Of a stretch of DNA of 64,000 nt, positions 1 through 12,571 are shown one piece after another. The stretch's first letter is position 1. The number at the start of each line of letters is the position of its first letter. Position numbers and translations under genes: made by a program. Where the stretch lies: NCBI RefSeq assembly GCF_030052815.1, contig NC_079507.1, positions 52,525,571 through 52,589,570 on the forward strand, in the 5' to 3' direction. The DNA is from Hevea brasiliensis. Its lineage: Eukaryota > Streptophyta > Magnoliopsida > Malpighiales > Euphorbiaceae. Below the pieces are notes generated by a model. The model did no database searches. It worked only from the letters and a program-made list of their open reading frames with translations, and was not told the DNA's origin.

Positions 1-2639
1 ATTGGTAATTTGACCAAAATCCAGAAATCAAGGGAACTAGGTCAATTAACTTGATTAATTTGGCACACTAAATCTAGAATTGGCACATTTTACCATAAAA
101 TCCAGAAAATTCAAATAAGCATATCTCCCACAAGAAGTGTCCAATTTAAATGAGCCATACCAATCTGGAAAGCTAAGAAAGAGACCTAAAACTTTTTTTT
201 GGACAACTTTCTCAAATTATAAATGTATAAGGTCAGAATTTAAGGTCAAAGCTATTGACCTAATTAAAGACCATGCCAATATAAGACCTTTGAGTCTAAG
301 TTAACAATTCGGCTATAAATAATTCTATAAGACTTGACAAATAACAAGGAAAATTTCCGATTGACCCTAAGACATAGGGCAACAATACTTATGAAGAATG
401 CAAGACTTCAATGTGATTACAAATAGTTCAAATAAATTAGTAAATTCAGAACTGAAAATGCCTAATAAGGAAGTGAAAATTAAACTTTGACCTAATTATG
501 GTTAAATGACCATAACTTAAGTTATACAACTCCAAATGGAGTAATTCAAAAAGGAAATTAAAGAAGATACAATGAGAAACAATTTAATGAAGAGAAATCT
601 ATTAAATTTACACTGTAGCTTGGTCCAATAGATAGTAAACATTGGCCTTGAAATCTAAATAATTATAATAAAAATGCAATAAGCTTTGAAATGAAATTGG
701 CAACATATATCAACATGTGAGGAATGAAAAATGTAACACATTAGTGACATTAAAACTAATTCACCTAGTGTGTATTAAAGGTCAACATTATAGGTTGACT
801 AATGAAAGAAATAGTATTAATAAAATTTAATTATTGAACCTTATTATTAGAAACAATTTAAATGAGTACTGAAATAATTTAAATTGTGTGTTTCAGTTAG
901 AAAAGACACTGGAAAGGGAAAAAACCCACTGAGTCAAGGCCAAGAGGTGACTCATCAAAGGTTTGTGCACAACTAGTTTTTAATTGATTTTGTTCTGAAA
1001 ATTTCATATGACTAAATAACGTATTTTCCTTATGTATTATGTTTATCAAGTATTGGATTTAATTCAATGATTATTGAAATTGTTATAGTATGTATGAATT
1101 TAGCTTTGTGAAATGGTATTTCAACAAGTATTAAGCATTATTGTGGATTGAATAAATTATATTTTGGAAAATTGTGATAGAATATATTTTGAATTGTGAT
1201 GGGCAATTTGCATGGAAAAATACAAATTTATGTTTTGAATTGTGATAAGTATAAAAATTATTGGATATTGAAATTGACTTTGAATCAAATTGTGTTGTGA
1301 TTTATGCTCACAAAAAGGACAAAGAGATTTATGATATTGTTTTATATCTCACTATAGATGCTTGACTAGGTTATTACTCGTCTCTCTCATTTATTGAGGA
1401 GACAATGGAGTTAGCTTTGTTTTGATTACCATGGTACGTGCATAGGCTTAGATTCTCCTCTGATTAGAGGTTAGATCTAAGTATTTTTGTTATGGCCCTT
1501 TCGGAAGTTTCATTATTGTGTTGTGTACTGTGCACGATGATTCGACCTCCTCGACCATAGGGAGTTAGAATCCGATTCGACCTCCCCGACCATAGGGAGT
1601 TAGAATCCGATTCGACCTCCCCGACCATAGGGAGTTAGAATCACCCCGGAGATGGCCCTTACGGATTAGTCTTGCAGAGTTAGTGAGATAAAGAATGGTT
1701 TTTAAATAGTAAAGAATTGTGATTTCAATTAGGATTTATGTATATTTGATTTTATTGGAATTAATCTTTATTTTCATAAATTGCTGGAATTACCTTAAAT
1801 GTTTAGTTGTGATTTGATAAATTGAATTTCGTGATCAAAGTCATTTTATACAAATGATTTATATTATTGGCAATGAATATTTTGATTTTTAGAATTTGAT
1901 GAGTATCCAGATTTTCAAATTATTTGCAGTAATTTTGTTAAAGTATATTGTACTATGTTTTAGTTATAGTTGTGCACCACTGAGTTCACCACTTAGTGAT
2001 TGCTTTGTATGCTGTCGCAAGTGAAAGTAAGGATAGAGCAACTGAGTGAGAATTCCTGTAGCTGCGCCTTGAAGACACATTCAAATCAGCTCCAGGTATA
2101 TCATAGGTATATCCATGTACATAGGTTTGATGTATGCATATAATAATATGTATGTAAATTATTTGAGCAGTTTTATAAAAACTCTTGTAAAATATTTGGT
2201 ATGTAATAAAATGTAAATTATTGTAATGTAAATTTGAGATTTCATTCACCTATATAGTTTTGTAATATTAATTTTTGAGTTTTGTAATTAATGAAATATT
2301 TCTTTTATCATGAGGTTGGTTTGAAAATGAATTGATTTGATTATTGATATGTGAATTGTGAGATGAAATGGAGTTTATTAGAGTTGTATTTGAGAAATCA
2401 TATTGGGAGTGTTTTCCTTTTCAGGTTGAAGAATTGTTTTCTCAAAATACAGCCGGTACTCTGCCGAAATTTTGAAAAATTTTTATAACACCAGATTTTA
2501 ATTGATGATTTAAATTTCACGAAAATTAATTTAAAATCCCTTGTAGTATATTTAATGAGTTACCGATAGGCGAAGTACGGTAATTCATTAAGTGTACTAC
2601 GGGATCATTTTACATCTTACGGAGGAGTAGGGTGTGACA
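1..2639 (+). mobile_element. Ty3/gypsy-type LTR, right-hand part (cut by window start)
   Basis: This stretch ends in GGGTGTGACA and aligns along its length with the complete 3.8-kb solo LTR at 51317-55109. Shared landmarks include GTGCACCACTGAGTTCA (about 1972), a GTGAAAGTAAGGATA-type block (about 2021), a block around 890-980, and the last 80 bases with GGCGAAGTACGGTAATT. By alignment, base 1 corresponds to about 52510 of that copy, so roughly 1.2 kb of the LTR lies outside the window. The two copies differ at many sites, so they are separate and rather old insertions. It carries a 35-bp tandem repeat at 1539-1642. No coding region is visible. Whether it is a solo LTR or the 3' LTR of an element cannot be told, because the left side is missing. 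Confidence 0.8.
1539..1642. repeat. 35-bp tandem repeat, about 3 copies, inside the LTR
   Basis: Three units start at 1539, 1574 and 1609, each beginning GATTCGACCTCC and ending GGAGTTAGAATC. The first has one T/C difference from the other two. The block is GC-richer than the LTR around it and I found no counterpart in the related LTR at 51317-55109. Confidence 0.9.
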
Positions 2640-3187
2640 AATTTAGTTTTGTTGGGTTTTATAAACTTCACACAAAACAATTTTAGCAATCAAAGAAAGA
2701 CAAACTCATTCTCATCAAATTACATTCAGATTTAAAAATCCAAACAAAATATGGTTGCCTTTTGCCACTTAAAGAGCTCACCTATGCTAATTCTCTTCAA
2801 AATTTGACTTTCAAACCCAAGCCCATCTATCTGACTTTGAAATCATAAAACTCAAACCCATATAAAATCACATAAAACAAAATCAAAATATAGCGTTCAA
2901 AACCCATATCTAGCATTTTCCCTTTCAGAAATCTGACATGCAAGACTTTTTCCAAATATCATATTTCAAAAATTGAAATCATGGCATACACAAAGACATC
3001 AAATTGTAAGGAGAAGACAAAAAGTTAAAATGAGATGAGAAAGCAAAGTGAAACAATCTTACAATAGTTGTGAAAAAAAGAGATGGATTGACAGAAGTTT
3101 ATAATATATTTTTGTGAAGTAGTGTAGCGTTGTTTGAAGAAAATGAGCCAAAAAAAATAGAAATGAGGAAGAATAAATGATGTGCTG
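2640..3187. other. AT-rich interval, no recognisable feature
   Basis: This interval lies between the end of the first LTR (2639) and the start of the Tekay-type element (3188). It is A-rich on the plus strand and has no long open frame, no terminal repeats and no RNA gene that I can recognise. Confidence 0.6.
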
Positions 3188-3264
3188 TGTAACACCCCTA
3201 ATTTTTAAATTAATTATTTTATGGATAGATATTAATATTTTATTTTGTTTAAATTTTAGGAAAG
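3188..3264 (+). repeat. 5' LTR stub of the Tekay-like element
   Basis: These 77 bases match the first 77 bases of the 3' LTR (4932-5008) except for about four substitutions, then switch abruptly into RNase H/integrase coding sequence at TACTACCCTGG. This is the left breakpoint of a large deletion. Confidence 0.85.
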
Positions 3265-4868
3265 TACTACCCTGGAAAAGCCAATATAGTAGCAGATGCT
3301 ATGACAGAAAATCTTCTGGCAGCTTGGTGCACATATCGACGGAGAAGAGATCATTGATTCATGAAGTACATGAGTTGACGGATCAAAGTCTGATTTTAGA
3401 TCTTTCTGATGAGGGGGTATTGTTGGCCCATTTTTCAGTGAGACCAGACCTGCGAGATAGAGTCAGAGTTTTCCAGCACAGAGACCAGCAATTGATGAAG
3501 ATTATAGAAAGAGTACTGTAGGGTGAAGGTGGTGAGTTTGGATTTGCCAATAATGGCTCCTTTATGCAAGGTTCCAGGATATGTGTGCCCGACGTGGACA
3601 ATCTTAGAAATGAAATCATGAGAGAGGCACACTATACACTGTACAATATCCACCCAGGCTCCACCAAGATGTACCATGATGTGAAAGAGAGCTACTGGTG
3701 GAATGGCATGAAGAGAAACATAACGGATTTTGTGTCCAAGTGCTTGACTTGTCAGAAGGTGAAGTTTGAACACCAGAGGCTATCAGGGAAGCTGCAAGAG
3801 CTCCCTATCCTAGAATGGAAGTGGGAAATGATTACTATAGATTTTGTGACTGGGTTGCCTCGTACCACACGGGGATTTGATTCGATATGGATAATTGTAG
3901 ATCGTCTGAATAAATCAGCTCATTTCTTGCCTATGAAGACCACATTTCTTTTGCACAGTATGCCTGACTCTATATTCGAGAAATAGTCAGATTGCATCGA
4001 GTTCCTGCTTCCATAATATCTGACAGAGGGCCCTAGTTCACTTCTCGATTTTGGAGGAAGTTGCAGGAGGCGCTTTGCACACAGTTAAACTTTAGTACCG
4101 CTTTCCACCCTCAGACAGATGGGCAGTCCGAAAGGACAATCCAAACACTGGAAGACATGCTTCGCATGTGTGTTTTGGATTTTGGAGGTTAATGGGATGA
4201 TCAGCTACCCTTGGTGGAGTTTGCCTACAACAACAGTTATCATTCCAGCATAGGGATGGCACCCTATGAGGCACTATATGGCAGAAAGTGTAGGTCTCCT
4301 CTGTGTTGGACAAAAATGGGAGAAGCAAAGGTGCATGATATATACCTAATGCAGTACAGTTCAGAGATGGTTCCTTTACTCAGGGAACGATTGAAAACAG
4401 CTTTCAGTAGGCAGAAAAGTTATGCAGAGGGATGTGGAGTTTGCAATAGGCGATTACATATTTCTGAAGGTTTCTCCGATGAAGGGAGTTATGAGATTTG
4501 GAAAGAAGGGCAAGTTGGCACCTCGATATATTGGACCTTTTGAGGTTACTAATAGAGTTGGAGTAGTTGCCTATCGGTTGGAGTTACCACCCAACCTTTC
4601 TCATGTTCATCATATATTTCACATCTCCATGCTCAGAAGTTATATACCTGATCCTTCTCATGTGTTACAACAGGATATAGTAGAGCTAAAGGAAGACTTG
4701 ACGTTTGAGGAGCAACCTGTAGCCATAGTGGACTACCAAGTGAGGCAGCTAAGATCAAAATAGATCCCTATGATTAAGGTTTTGTGGAGGAGCCAGTCAG
4801 TGGAAGAGTGCACCTGGGAGTCAGAGCGGTACATGCGTAGCAGGTACTCTTATTTATTTAATATGTAA
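3265..4868 (+). pseudogene. gypsy pol remnant: end of RNase H, integrase, chromodomain-like tail
   Basis: The sequence encodes the last residues of RNase H (YYPGKANIVAD), then an HHCC zinc-binding domain (first His codon 3630, CLTC at 3741-3752). The integrase core follows, with Asp at 3840, Asp at 4022 and Glu at 4130, giving D-X35-E. The GPF/Y-like segment (YIGPFEVTNRVG) and chromodomain-like end (to the stop at 4866-4868) follow. It cannot be expressed: in-frame stops lie at 3519, 3965, 4034, 4190 and 4761, and the reading frame shifts near 3310, 3950 and 4430. The family normally makes one long polyprotein with gag, protease and RT upstream, all missing here. Confidence 0.9.
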
Positions 4869-4931
4869 TTCTGATCTTTTATTCTGCCTTATGTAAAATT
4901 CGAGAATGAATTTTCTGTAAAGAGAGAAGAA

Positions 4932-7420
4932 TGTAACACTCCTAATTTTTAAATTAATTATTTTATGGATGGATATTAATATTTTATTTTATTTAAATTT
5001 TAGAAAATTATTTGAAATTTTTCGAATTTTAGAAATCGGGTTCGATTTTTCGAAAATAGAAAACTTTGATGATTTTTAAAAATTAATTTAAAAACCACAT
5101 GGCAAAACTAAAAATATATTTGGACTCTACGAATTTTTTTGAGTTTTTTAGAATTTTTTCGGTCCCAAGGCAGAGTAAAAATTCAAAATTTTGTATCATG
5201 AATCGGACCGACCGAATCGAACCGGATCGGAGGACCGATTGAATCGGACCAGCCCTCTTCCTCTTTTTCTTTTCTCTTCCGCACGTTCCCGACGCCGTCT
5301 CCCTCTCTCCTGTTTTCTCTCTCCTCCCTCCACTCCTCACTGGCCAGCCACCGCCCCAACCTCCCCCACACGCCGGCGCACCTCCAGACCACCTCCCCAC
5401 CACCAATCGAAACTCTAGGCGGACGAAAAAGTCGCATGAAGTCCCCCCTGCGCTCGCACCTCGTTTCATCTTCCCAGGCAGATTCCGACCGATCCAGCCA
5501 CCAATAGGACCGGGTCTTGTGCCAAATCTCATCTACACCTCGAGAGCTTTCCATAGAAATCAAGAACACCAAAATTCATCGAACGATTTGCCCAATTTTT
5601 GTCCGGGAAGTTTTAGCCCATTTCGATACTGTGAACCCCATGAGAAAATCAAGAGTACCGGAGTGCTCCACTCGTTGAGAGCTTCGCGGCAATACCAATT
5701 TCAAAATTTTCCAACACTATTTTTTGGTGGGTCCCGTGAAACAGCGTAATATTTTTCCGAGCACTAAATGAGCTTAGAAAATTTTGAAAAAATTATATAC
5801 TAACCTCTCGTGTTGTGGGCTTCGTGTAGGTACCTTCAATTCGCGAAAATTCAATAGTTGCCCGGATCTGTAAATTTCGGGCCTGGCAGATAAGTTACCA
5901 AAAAAGTCTTAGAATTGGGTCGAAATTTTGGCTACCCCATCATTTTCAGACATCCCGAGCACGTTCCCGGGGTCAGAATCTACATAGGTAAACCCAAACC
6001 TTACTTTTTCTTAATTATCTAACTCTTAAATTTGATTAAACATCTATAAAATATTCATGGTAGCTTAGAAAATTATAATTCCTTTTGCATTAGCTTAGTA
6101 ATAATGCTAAGGATTGAGTTGTGGATGTGTGATTTGTGGATATAGAAGTGCATTTTGAGCCCTTTTGCAGGTTGGGTAGGTCCTAGGTATAGGGGAGACT
6201 CTGTCGGATTTTCGGTATGACTTAGGACATCTTTGGTCTTTTTTTAGTTTGTATTGAGTCAAATGTATTAAATAATTGTAACAAAATTATCAGGTGAGCC
6301 GGGACAGTCATCCTCCTCCACCCAGCTGCCACAGTGACTTCGGTTAAGTCTGTGAGTAAATTATTAATTTTAATTATAATTTCGATATTATTATATGTTC
6401 AAGCATGCCCATGCATCACTTATAAATATGCATCAATGTAGTTAAACACTAGGCACATTTTATATTGCATTTATAATTGTTGAAGTGCCATGGATGTTAT
6501 TTGTGGTAATTTGAAGCAGTGTGTGTGCGTGGCGTGAGTGTGTTATGGTATTGGATATGGACAGGACAGGACAGGTAGACACGGCTTGAGAGACACTCGC
6601 TGGGACCCGATCCTTCAGGGTAGACACGGCTTGAGAGACATTTGCTGGGACCCCACATTTGGTTTATTAAGCGAAAGTCCGGCTTAAGAGACACTTGCTG
6701 GTAGATGTTAGATTAAGAGGGCTGTATAGGGGATCAGCTCCCATATATGTATTGTTTGGCAGTGTTGGGTGTGTGAGTACTTCAAATTGCCTTTTTGCTG
6801 TTATGATATGAAAATTATGATGATGTTGCATTTCACTCCACAGGGTGCATTAGCTTTAGATAGCTATAGAGATTATGGTTAAAATTGATATTTTACTCTC
6901 TGAGTCGAACGCTCACTCCTATTCATCTATTTTTCCAAGCTACAAGGGGATTATTTGTTGTGGCTAACTTGCTCTTCTTCTTCGCAAGTTTATTAATAGT
7001 ATTTAATGTATTTTGTACAATTGAATTAAATTTTAGACTCCGCATGTGTTAGAAAGCACTTATTTTATTTTGGGCCTGTATTATAAAAGTTAAGTTGGAC
7101 CTGTAAAATTATTAACTGTATGCATGATGGGATTGGATGAGAGAGCTGAGCTCCCATTTGAGTTATGACATTTTGATTATGTGGAGGGTGAGTTGAGCTC
7201 CCCAATTTATTATATATTGTGTTTACAGGTCGGGCGAGTAAAAAACTCCCCGTTAAATGGTCCATTTTATGGCCAGACTCTGTCAAGTTGAATTCTTAAA
7301 ATTGGGCCCAAATGGGCCTTAGAGTTGGGTTGAGGAATAGTTAGGCTTACTACTAGCCTTGGGGGCTTTAGGCTGGCCTAGGTCATAGTGGCAATCCGGC
7401 TCATAGGTTGGGTCGTGACA
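4932..7420 (+). repeat. 3' LTR of the Tekay-like element
   Basis: The LTR runs from TGTAACACTCC to GGGTCGTGACA, 2489 bp, directly after the purine-rich tract. The 5210-5450 part is GC- and CT-rich and includes short runs of a CGGACCGA-like motif; open frames there are chance frames. A direct repeat with core GGCTTGAGAGACA occurs at 6583, 6628 and (changed) 6681. No host gene is inside. Confidence 0.85.
6575..6702. repeat. Tandem repeat with GTAGACACGGCTTGAGAGAC core in the 3' LTR
   Basis: Two units with a 45-bp period start at 6575 and 6620. A shorter diverged third copy has its GGCTTAAGAGACA core at 6681. Each core is followed by a CTGGGACCC-like or CTGG end. Confidence 0.85.
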
Positions 7421-7932
7421 TGCTAGTTTTTGGTTCAATATATATATATGAGCATAAAATAATAGAGTTCAATTCAGGCATGTTCATTTACATTATTTGT
7501 TATTATATCTGTTATAACTAGCACACAAATCTAATGCATACACACAAATAGCACAATCACATAGTATAGAAAAAAGAAGAAAGAAGAATAACACATGATT
7601 TAACGTGGTTCAACTGCAAGGACAACGTCCATGGGCATGACAAAAGAAAAAGTTTTACTAATTCTCCGCTACCACCACAGATCTCACTTTTTATGCCAAT
7701 CGGGTTGCAGCGCGAAACTTTCTTGTTGGGTCACAATTCGGGTCCATAAAAACATATCCAAAGTTCAAGCCACATAAATATAACAATAATCGACATTTGA
7801 ACTGAATATCTGGTTTATCTTTACTTACAAGTCTAAACCGACATTTAGTTACTGAAAAACATTATTCTTGGTTTGGGTTTCTCTAGTTGATTGGATTTTT
7901 TTTTTGTTTTCATGGTGTTCTTTATACATCCT
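7421..7932. other. Intergenic, possible dispersed-repeat fragment
   Basis: The interval holds no gene. A block around 7595-7690 with AACGTGGTTCAACTGC and ACGTCCATGGGCA resembles a dispersed repeat I have seen in many plant genomes, but I cannot name its class or ends. Confidence 0.4.
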
Positions 7933-8134
7933 TGTTATGGAAAGTCAATCACTATGTTATGGAAAGTCAATCACTATATTATTTCTCTATATATTTTATA
8001 TTCTGTATTCCTATTTAGGATTTCTTATTTAGGATTTCTTCCTAATTAGTAGAACACAATTATAAGAATCAATTGTATATATATATACCCATGTACAGAT
8101 TAATTGAAATCAATGAGAATCATCTCTTTCTACA
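7933..8134 (+). repeat. 5' LTR of the copia element (202 bp)
   Basis: The LTR runs TGTTATGG...CTTTCTACA. Its first 22 bases are tandemly repeated (7933-7954 and 7955-7976), and a 14-bp unit TATTTAGGATTTCT is doubled at 8012-8039. The 3' LTR has the same two duplications. Confidence 0.95.
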
Positions 8135-8146
8135 TGGTATCAGAGC
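8135..8146 (+). other. Primer-binding site, tRNA-iMet type
   Basis: TGGTATCAGAGC directly follows the CA end of the 5' LTR. It is the usual plant copia site complementary to the 3' end of initiator tRNA-Met. Confidence 0.9.
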
Positions 8147-8428
8147 AGGTCATCAATCTAGGGTGACTATTTGTTCTCACTACCCAGCTCAGGAGAGACC
8201 TTGGCCGCCGACCGGCCGTTTCAACCCCGATCAACAACGCCGGCGTCGTCTCAACCCCCTCATTCCACCATTGTGTGCTGTTACCTGATCCAGTATAACC
8301 ATTAAAGGACTTCTGAGGTTTGGCTCTCAGATCCTATTACGGTATTTGCTTGATTTCTGATCTTGGGTTATTTTGCTGCTATAAGCACTTTGGATTAGCA
8401 TTTTGGTTAGTTTTCTTTGTCTCAACAA

Positions 8429-11400
8429 ATGGCAGACAATAAGAATATTATTTCTGATGTGATTCCGGTGATGACTAAGATCACGGAACACAAACTTAAT
8501 GGTTTGAATTACCTGGAGTGGAGTAAGACTGTTAGGGTTTATTTGCGCAGCATTGATAAGGATGATCACCTTACTAAAGATCCACCCACTGATGATACAC
8601 AACAAACTTGGCTAAGGGAGGATGCTCGGTTGTTTTTGCAGCTTCGGAACTCGATTCATAGTGAGGTAATTAGTTTAATTAATCACTGTGAATTTGTTAA
8701 GGAATTGGTGGATTACTTAGATTTTCTGTATTCTGGTAAAGGGAATATCTCCCGTATTTATGATGTTTGTAAGGCATTCTATCGTGCTGAGAAAGATGAT
8801 AAGTCTCTCACGGCTTATTTTATGGATTTTAAACGGGTATATGAGGAACTTAATGTATTGTTGCCTTTTAGTCCTGATGTGAAAGTTCAAGAGCCCAACG
8901 GAGCAATGGTCATTATGAGTTTTCTTGTAGGCCTTCCTTCAGAGTATGAGACTGCTAAATCTCAGATTCTCTCCAGTTCTGAGATTTCCTCTTTGCATGA
9001 AACGTTCACACGGGTCCTTCGTACAGAGAGTACTCAATCTTCACAGCCTGCCAGTAGTGCTCTTATTAGCCGTAATCCAAATGGACAACAGGGTAATAGA
9101 AGAGGAAGGAGAGGAGGAATTCAGGCAACAGAAGTAATCAGCGTAATGGAGAGGCTAGTTCTAATCAGGACTCAAGAGGAGTCATTTGTTATTATTGCCA
9201 TGAGCCTGGCCATACAAAATATAATTGTCCGCAACTTCAGAGAAAAAATCAGCGATCACAGATGGCAAATATGGCAGCAGAGAATTCTACAGTATCTTCC
9301 TCTGAGAAAACTATTTTGGTATCTGCAGAGGATTTTGCACAATTTTCCCAGTATCAGGCATCTCTAAAGCCTACCAGTTCCCCTGTCACTGCGATCGCTG
9401 AGTCAGGTAAATCCACTACATGCCTTGTGTCTTCTTCATCCAAATGGGTTATTGATTCTGGTGCGACAGATCACATGACAGGTAATTCTAGTCTTCTATC
9501 TGCTTTTCAGTCTAATCTCACTTCCTCTCATTACTTTGGTGATGGTTCTACTTCTTGTGTCATGGGTTAGGCTGAATCGACCCGACTTCAATTTCTTTGT
9601 CTTCTGTTTTGTGTCTACCAAAATTCTCTTTTAATCTACTTTCTGTTAGTAAACTTACTCGTACCTTAAATTGTTCTGTTTCCTTTTTTCCTTACCAGTG
9701 TTTGTTTCAGGATCTTACGACGAAGCAGATTATTGGTAGAGGACGCGAGTCAGGTGGTCTCTACATTCTGGAAAATCATGTACCGCGGTCGCTTGTTTGC
9801 TCCAATACCTTAACACCTCTTGAAACTGATTGTAGATTGGGTCATCCTTCTTTGTCTACCATGAAGAAGCTGTGTCCTCAATTTCAGTCTTTATCAGTAC
9901 TAGAATGTGAGTCATGTCAGTTTGCAAAACATCATCATTTGCCTGCTGTGTCTAGACTCAATAAACGGGCTTCATCTCCTTTTGAGTTAGTTCATTCTGA
10001 TGTTTGGGGTCCTTGTTCTGTTACATCTAAAACTGGATTTCGTTATTTTGTTACTTTTGTTGATGATTACTCTCGTGGTACCTGGTTATATTTAATGAAG
10101 AATCTTTCTGAGTTGTTTTCTATCTTTTGTGCCTTTTGTAATGAAATCAAAACTCAATTTAATATTTCTGTGCGCATATTAAGAAGTGACAATGCCAAAG
10201 AATACTTTTCAGCACAATTTCAGCCTTATATGACACAAAATGGCATTCTTCATAAGTCTTCCTGTGTGGATACCCCATCCCAAAATGGCGTGGCCGAAAG
10301 AAAAAAATCATCATCTTCTTGAGGTAACTCGTGCTCTTCTTTTTCAGATGAAAGTACCTAAACACTTTTGGGCGGATGCAATTTCTACGGCATATTTTTT
10401 GATCAATCGTATGCCATCTTCTGTCCTTAATGGGGATATTCCTTATACTACTTTGTTTCCTACAAAATCTTTGTTCCCTATTGAACCCCGTATTTTTTGT
10501 TGTACCTGTTTTGTGGGTGATGTTCGTCCACAGGTTACTAAATTGGATCCAAAATCTCTCAAATGTGTCTTCCTTGAGTACTCCCGGCTCCAAAAAGGGT
10601 ACCGTTGTTTCTCTCCTACTCTTAATCGTTATCTTATTTCTGCAGATGTCACATTTTTTGAGTCCACTCCATTTTTTCCTCCATCATCTGTGTATGAAAG
10701 TCAGGGGGAGGAGGATGATCTCTTAATATATACTGTCCAACCAATGTCTAGTCCTCTCCCACAGCCTGTTCCTTCTATCTCTAGACCTACTCGACCTCCC
10801 ATTGTTCATGTTTATTCCAGGAGATTGGAGATTCCTGACTCAGATCCTCCACCAGCTACTTCATTGGGAGATCCTGTACCTCATACTGATCATGATTCTG
10901 ATCTAGACTTACCCATTGCTCTTCGTAAAGGTAAACGTTCATGTACTTACCCTATCTCTTCTTTTGTTTCTTATAATCAATTGTCTTCTTGTTCTCAGTG
11001 TTTTGTTACTTCTTTAGACTCTGTTCCTATCCCTAATACTGTTGATGAGGCACTATCTCATCCTGGCTGGTGTGATGCTATGAAAGAGGAAATGGAGGCT
11101 TTAGATGCTAATGGTACATGGGAACTATTGCCTTTGCCCACTGGTGAGAAAGCTATTGGTTGCAAATGGGTATATACAGTAAAGGTAAATCCTGATGGTT
11201 CTGTGGCTAGGTTAAAAGCACGCCTTGTAGCAAAAGGATATGCTCAGACATATGGGGTTGATTGCTCTGATACTTTTTCTCCTATAGCTAAACTTACTTC
11301 TATTCGCTTGTTTATCTCTTTAGCAGCTACATATGATTGGCCCCTGCATCAATTGGATATCAAGAATGCTTTCCTTCATAGTGATCTTTAGGAGGAGGTG

Positions 11401-12564
11401 TATATGGAGCAACCACCTGGGTTTGTTGCTCAGGGGGAGTTGGGTAAAGTTTGTAGGCTTCGAAAGTCTCTTTATGGCTTGAAACAAAGTCCCAGGGCAT
11501 GGTTTGGGAGATTCAGTGAAGTAGTACAGGAATTTGGTATGCAAAAGAGTAAGTGTGATCACTCAGTATTTTATAGGCAATCTGAGGCTGGTCTAATTCT
11601 CTTGGTAGTCTATGTGGATGACATTGTCATCACTGGGAGTGACTCTGCAGGTATTTCATCTCTTAAAACCTTCCTCCAAACTCGATTTGGACCAAAGACT
11701 TGGGATTGTTAAAGTATTTCTTGGGTATCGAAGTTATAAGAAGTAAGAAGGGTATTTTCTTGTCTCGAAGAAAATATGTCCTCGATCTATTGACAGAGAC
11801 AGGAAAATTAGGTGCTAAGCCTTGTAGCGCACCAATGACTCCAACTTTACAATTGTTAGCAGGGGATAGTGAGTTGTTTGAAGATCCAGAGAGATACAGG
11901 AGATTGGTAGGAAAATTGAACTACCTTACAGTCACTCGTCCTGACATTGCTTATGCCGTTAGTGTGGTAAGTCAGTTTATGTCTTCCCCAACTGTTGCTC
12001 ATTGGGAAGCCTTGGAACAAATCTTGTGTTTTCTGAAGGGTGCTCCAGGAAGAGGTTTGCTATATGGTAATCATGGACATTTGAATGTTAAATGTTTTTC
12101 AGATGCCGACTGGGCTGGATCTAAGGTTGACAGGTTGTCAACTACTGGATATTGCGTTTTTATTGGAGGAAATTTGGTGTCTTGGAGAAGCAAGAAGCAG
12201 AGTGTAGTTTCTCGATCTAGTGCTGAATCCGAATACAGAGCCATGGCACAATCAGTATGTGAGGTAATGTGGATACTTCAATTACTAGATGAGACAGGTT
12301 TTAAGACCTCCTTGCCTGCGAAATTGTGGTGTGATAATCAAGCTGCTCTTCATATTGCTTCTAATCCGGTGTTTCATGAGCGGACCAAACATATTGAGAT
12401 TAATTGTCACTTTATTCGTGAAAAGATTCAACAACAGATCATCTCAACAGGAAACATCAAAGCGGAAGCGATTAGGAGATATTTTCACAAAAGCTCTGAA
12501 TGGAGCTAGGATTGACTACATTTGTAACAAGTTGGGCATGATTAACATCTATGCTCCAACTTGA
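8429..12564 (+). pseudogene. copia gag-pol polyprotein, broken
   Basis: Gag starts at ATG 8429 (MADNKN) with the copia-type UBN2 gag core. A CCHC zinc knuckle (C-X2-C-X4-H-X4-C) lies at 9187-9228, in a different frame because of a one-base frameshift near 9124. Protease shows DSGAT (Asp codon 9454). The integrase has an HHCC segment, then Asp 9999, Asp 10188 and Glu 10296 (D-X35-E). RT has YVDD at 11611-11622, and RNase H includes DADWAG, SSAESEYRA and WCDNQAA (about 12100-12350). Lesions are frameshifts near 9124, 9565, 10310, 11697 and 12470, plus a TAG at 11389-11391. No protein longer than about 380 residues can be made. The lesions explain why it appears as a chain of separate open frames. 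Confidence 0.92.
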
Positions 12565-12571
12565 GGGGGAG
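12561..12571 (+). other. Polypurine tract of the copia element
   Basis: TTGAGGGGGAG immediately precedes the TGTTATGG start of the 3' LTR, the expected place for plus-strand priming. Confidence 0.85.

Larger units (their letters stand above)
3188..7420 (+). mobile_element. Ty3/gypsy element, Tekay-like chromovirus, 5'-collapsed and dead
   Basis: The element starts with TGTAACACCCC and ends with GGGTCGTGACA. Its order is a 75-bp 5' LTR stub (3188-3264), the end of RNase H fused directly to integrase (3265-4868), a purine-rich tract AAAGAGAGAAGAA (4919-4931), and a 2489-bp 3' LTR (4932-7420). Flanks are TGCTG (3183-3187) and TGCTA (7421-7425), a likely 5-bp target duplication with one change. 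The stub and the start of the 3' LTR differ at about 4 of 77 sites. Most of the 5' LTR, gag, protease and reverse transcriptase are deleted. The integrase C-terminus ends in a chromodomain-like segment (VKVLWRSQ...EECTWE), which suggests the Tekay lineage. The clade call is by memory of the family. Confidence 0.85.

Noticed and set aside
5083..5572. Long overlapping minus-strand frames and a plus-strand Ser/Pro-rich frame
   Set aside because: They lie wholly inside the 3' LTR of the Tekay-like element, in its GC/CT-rich part, and have no family resemblance.
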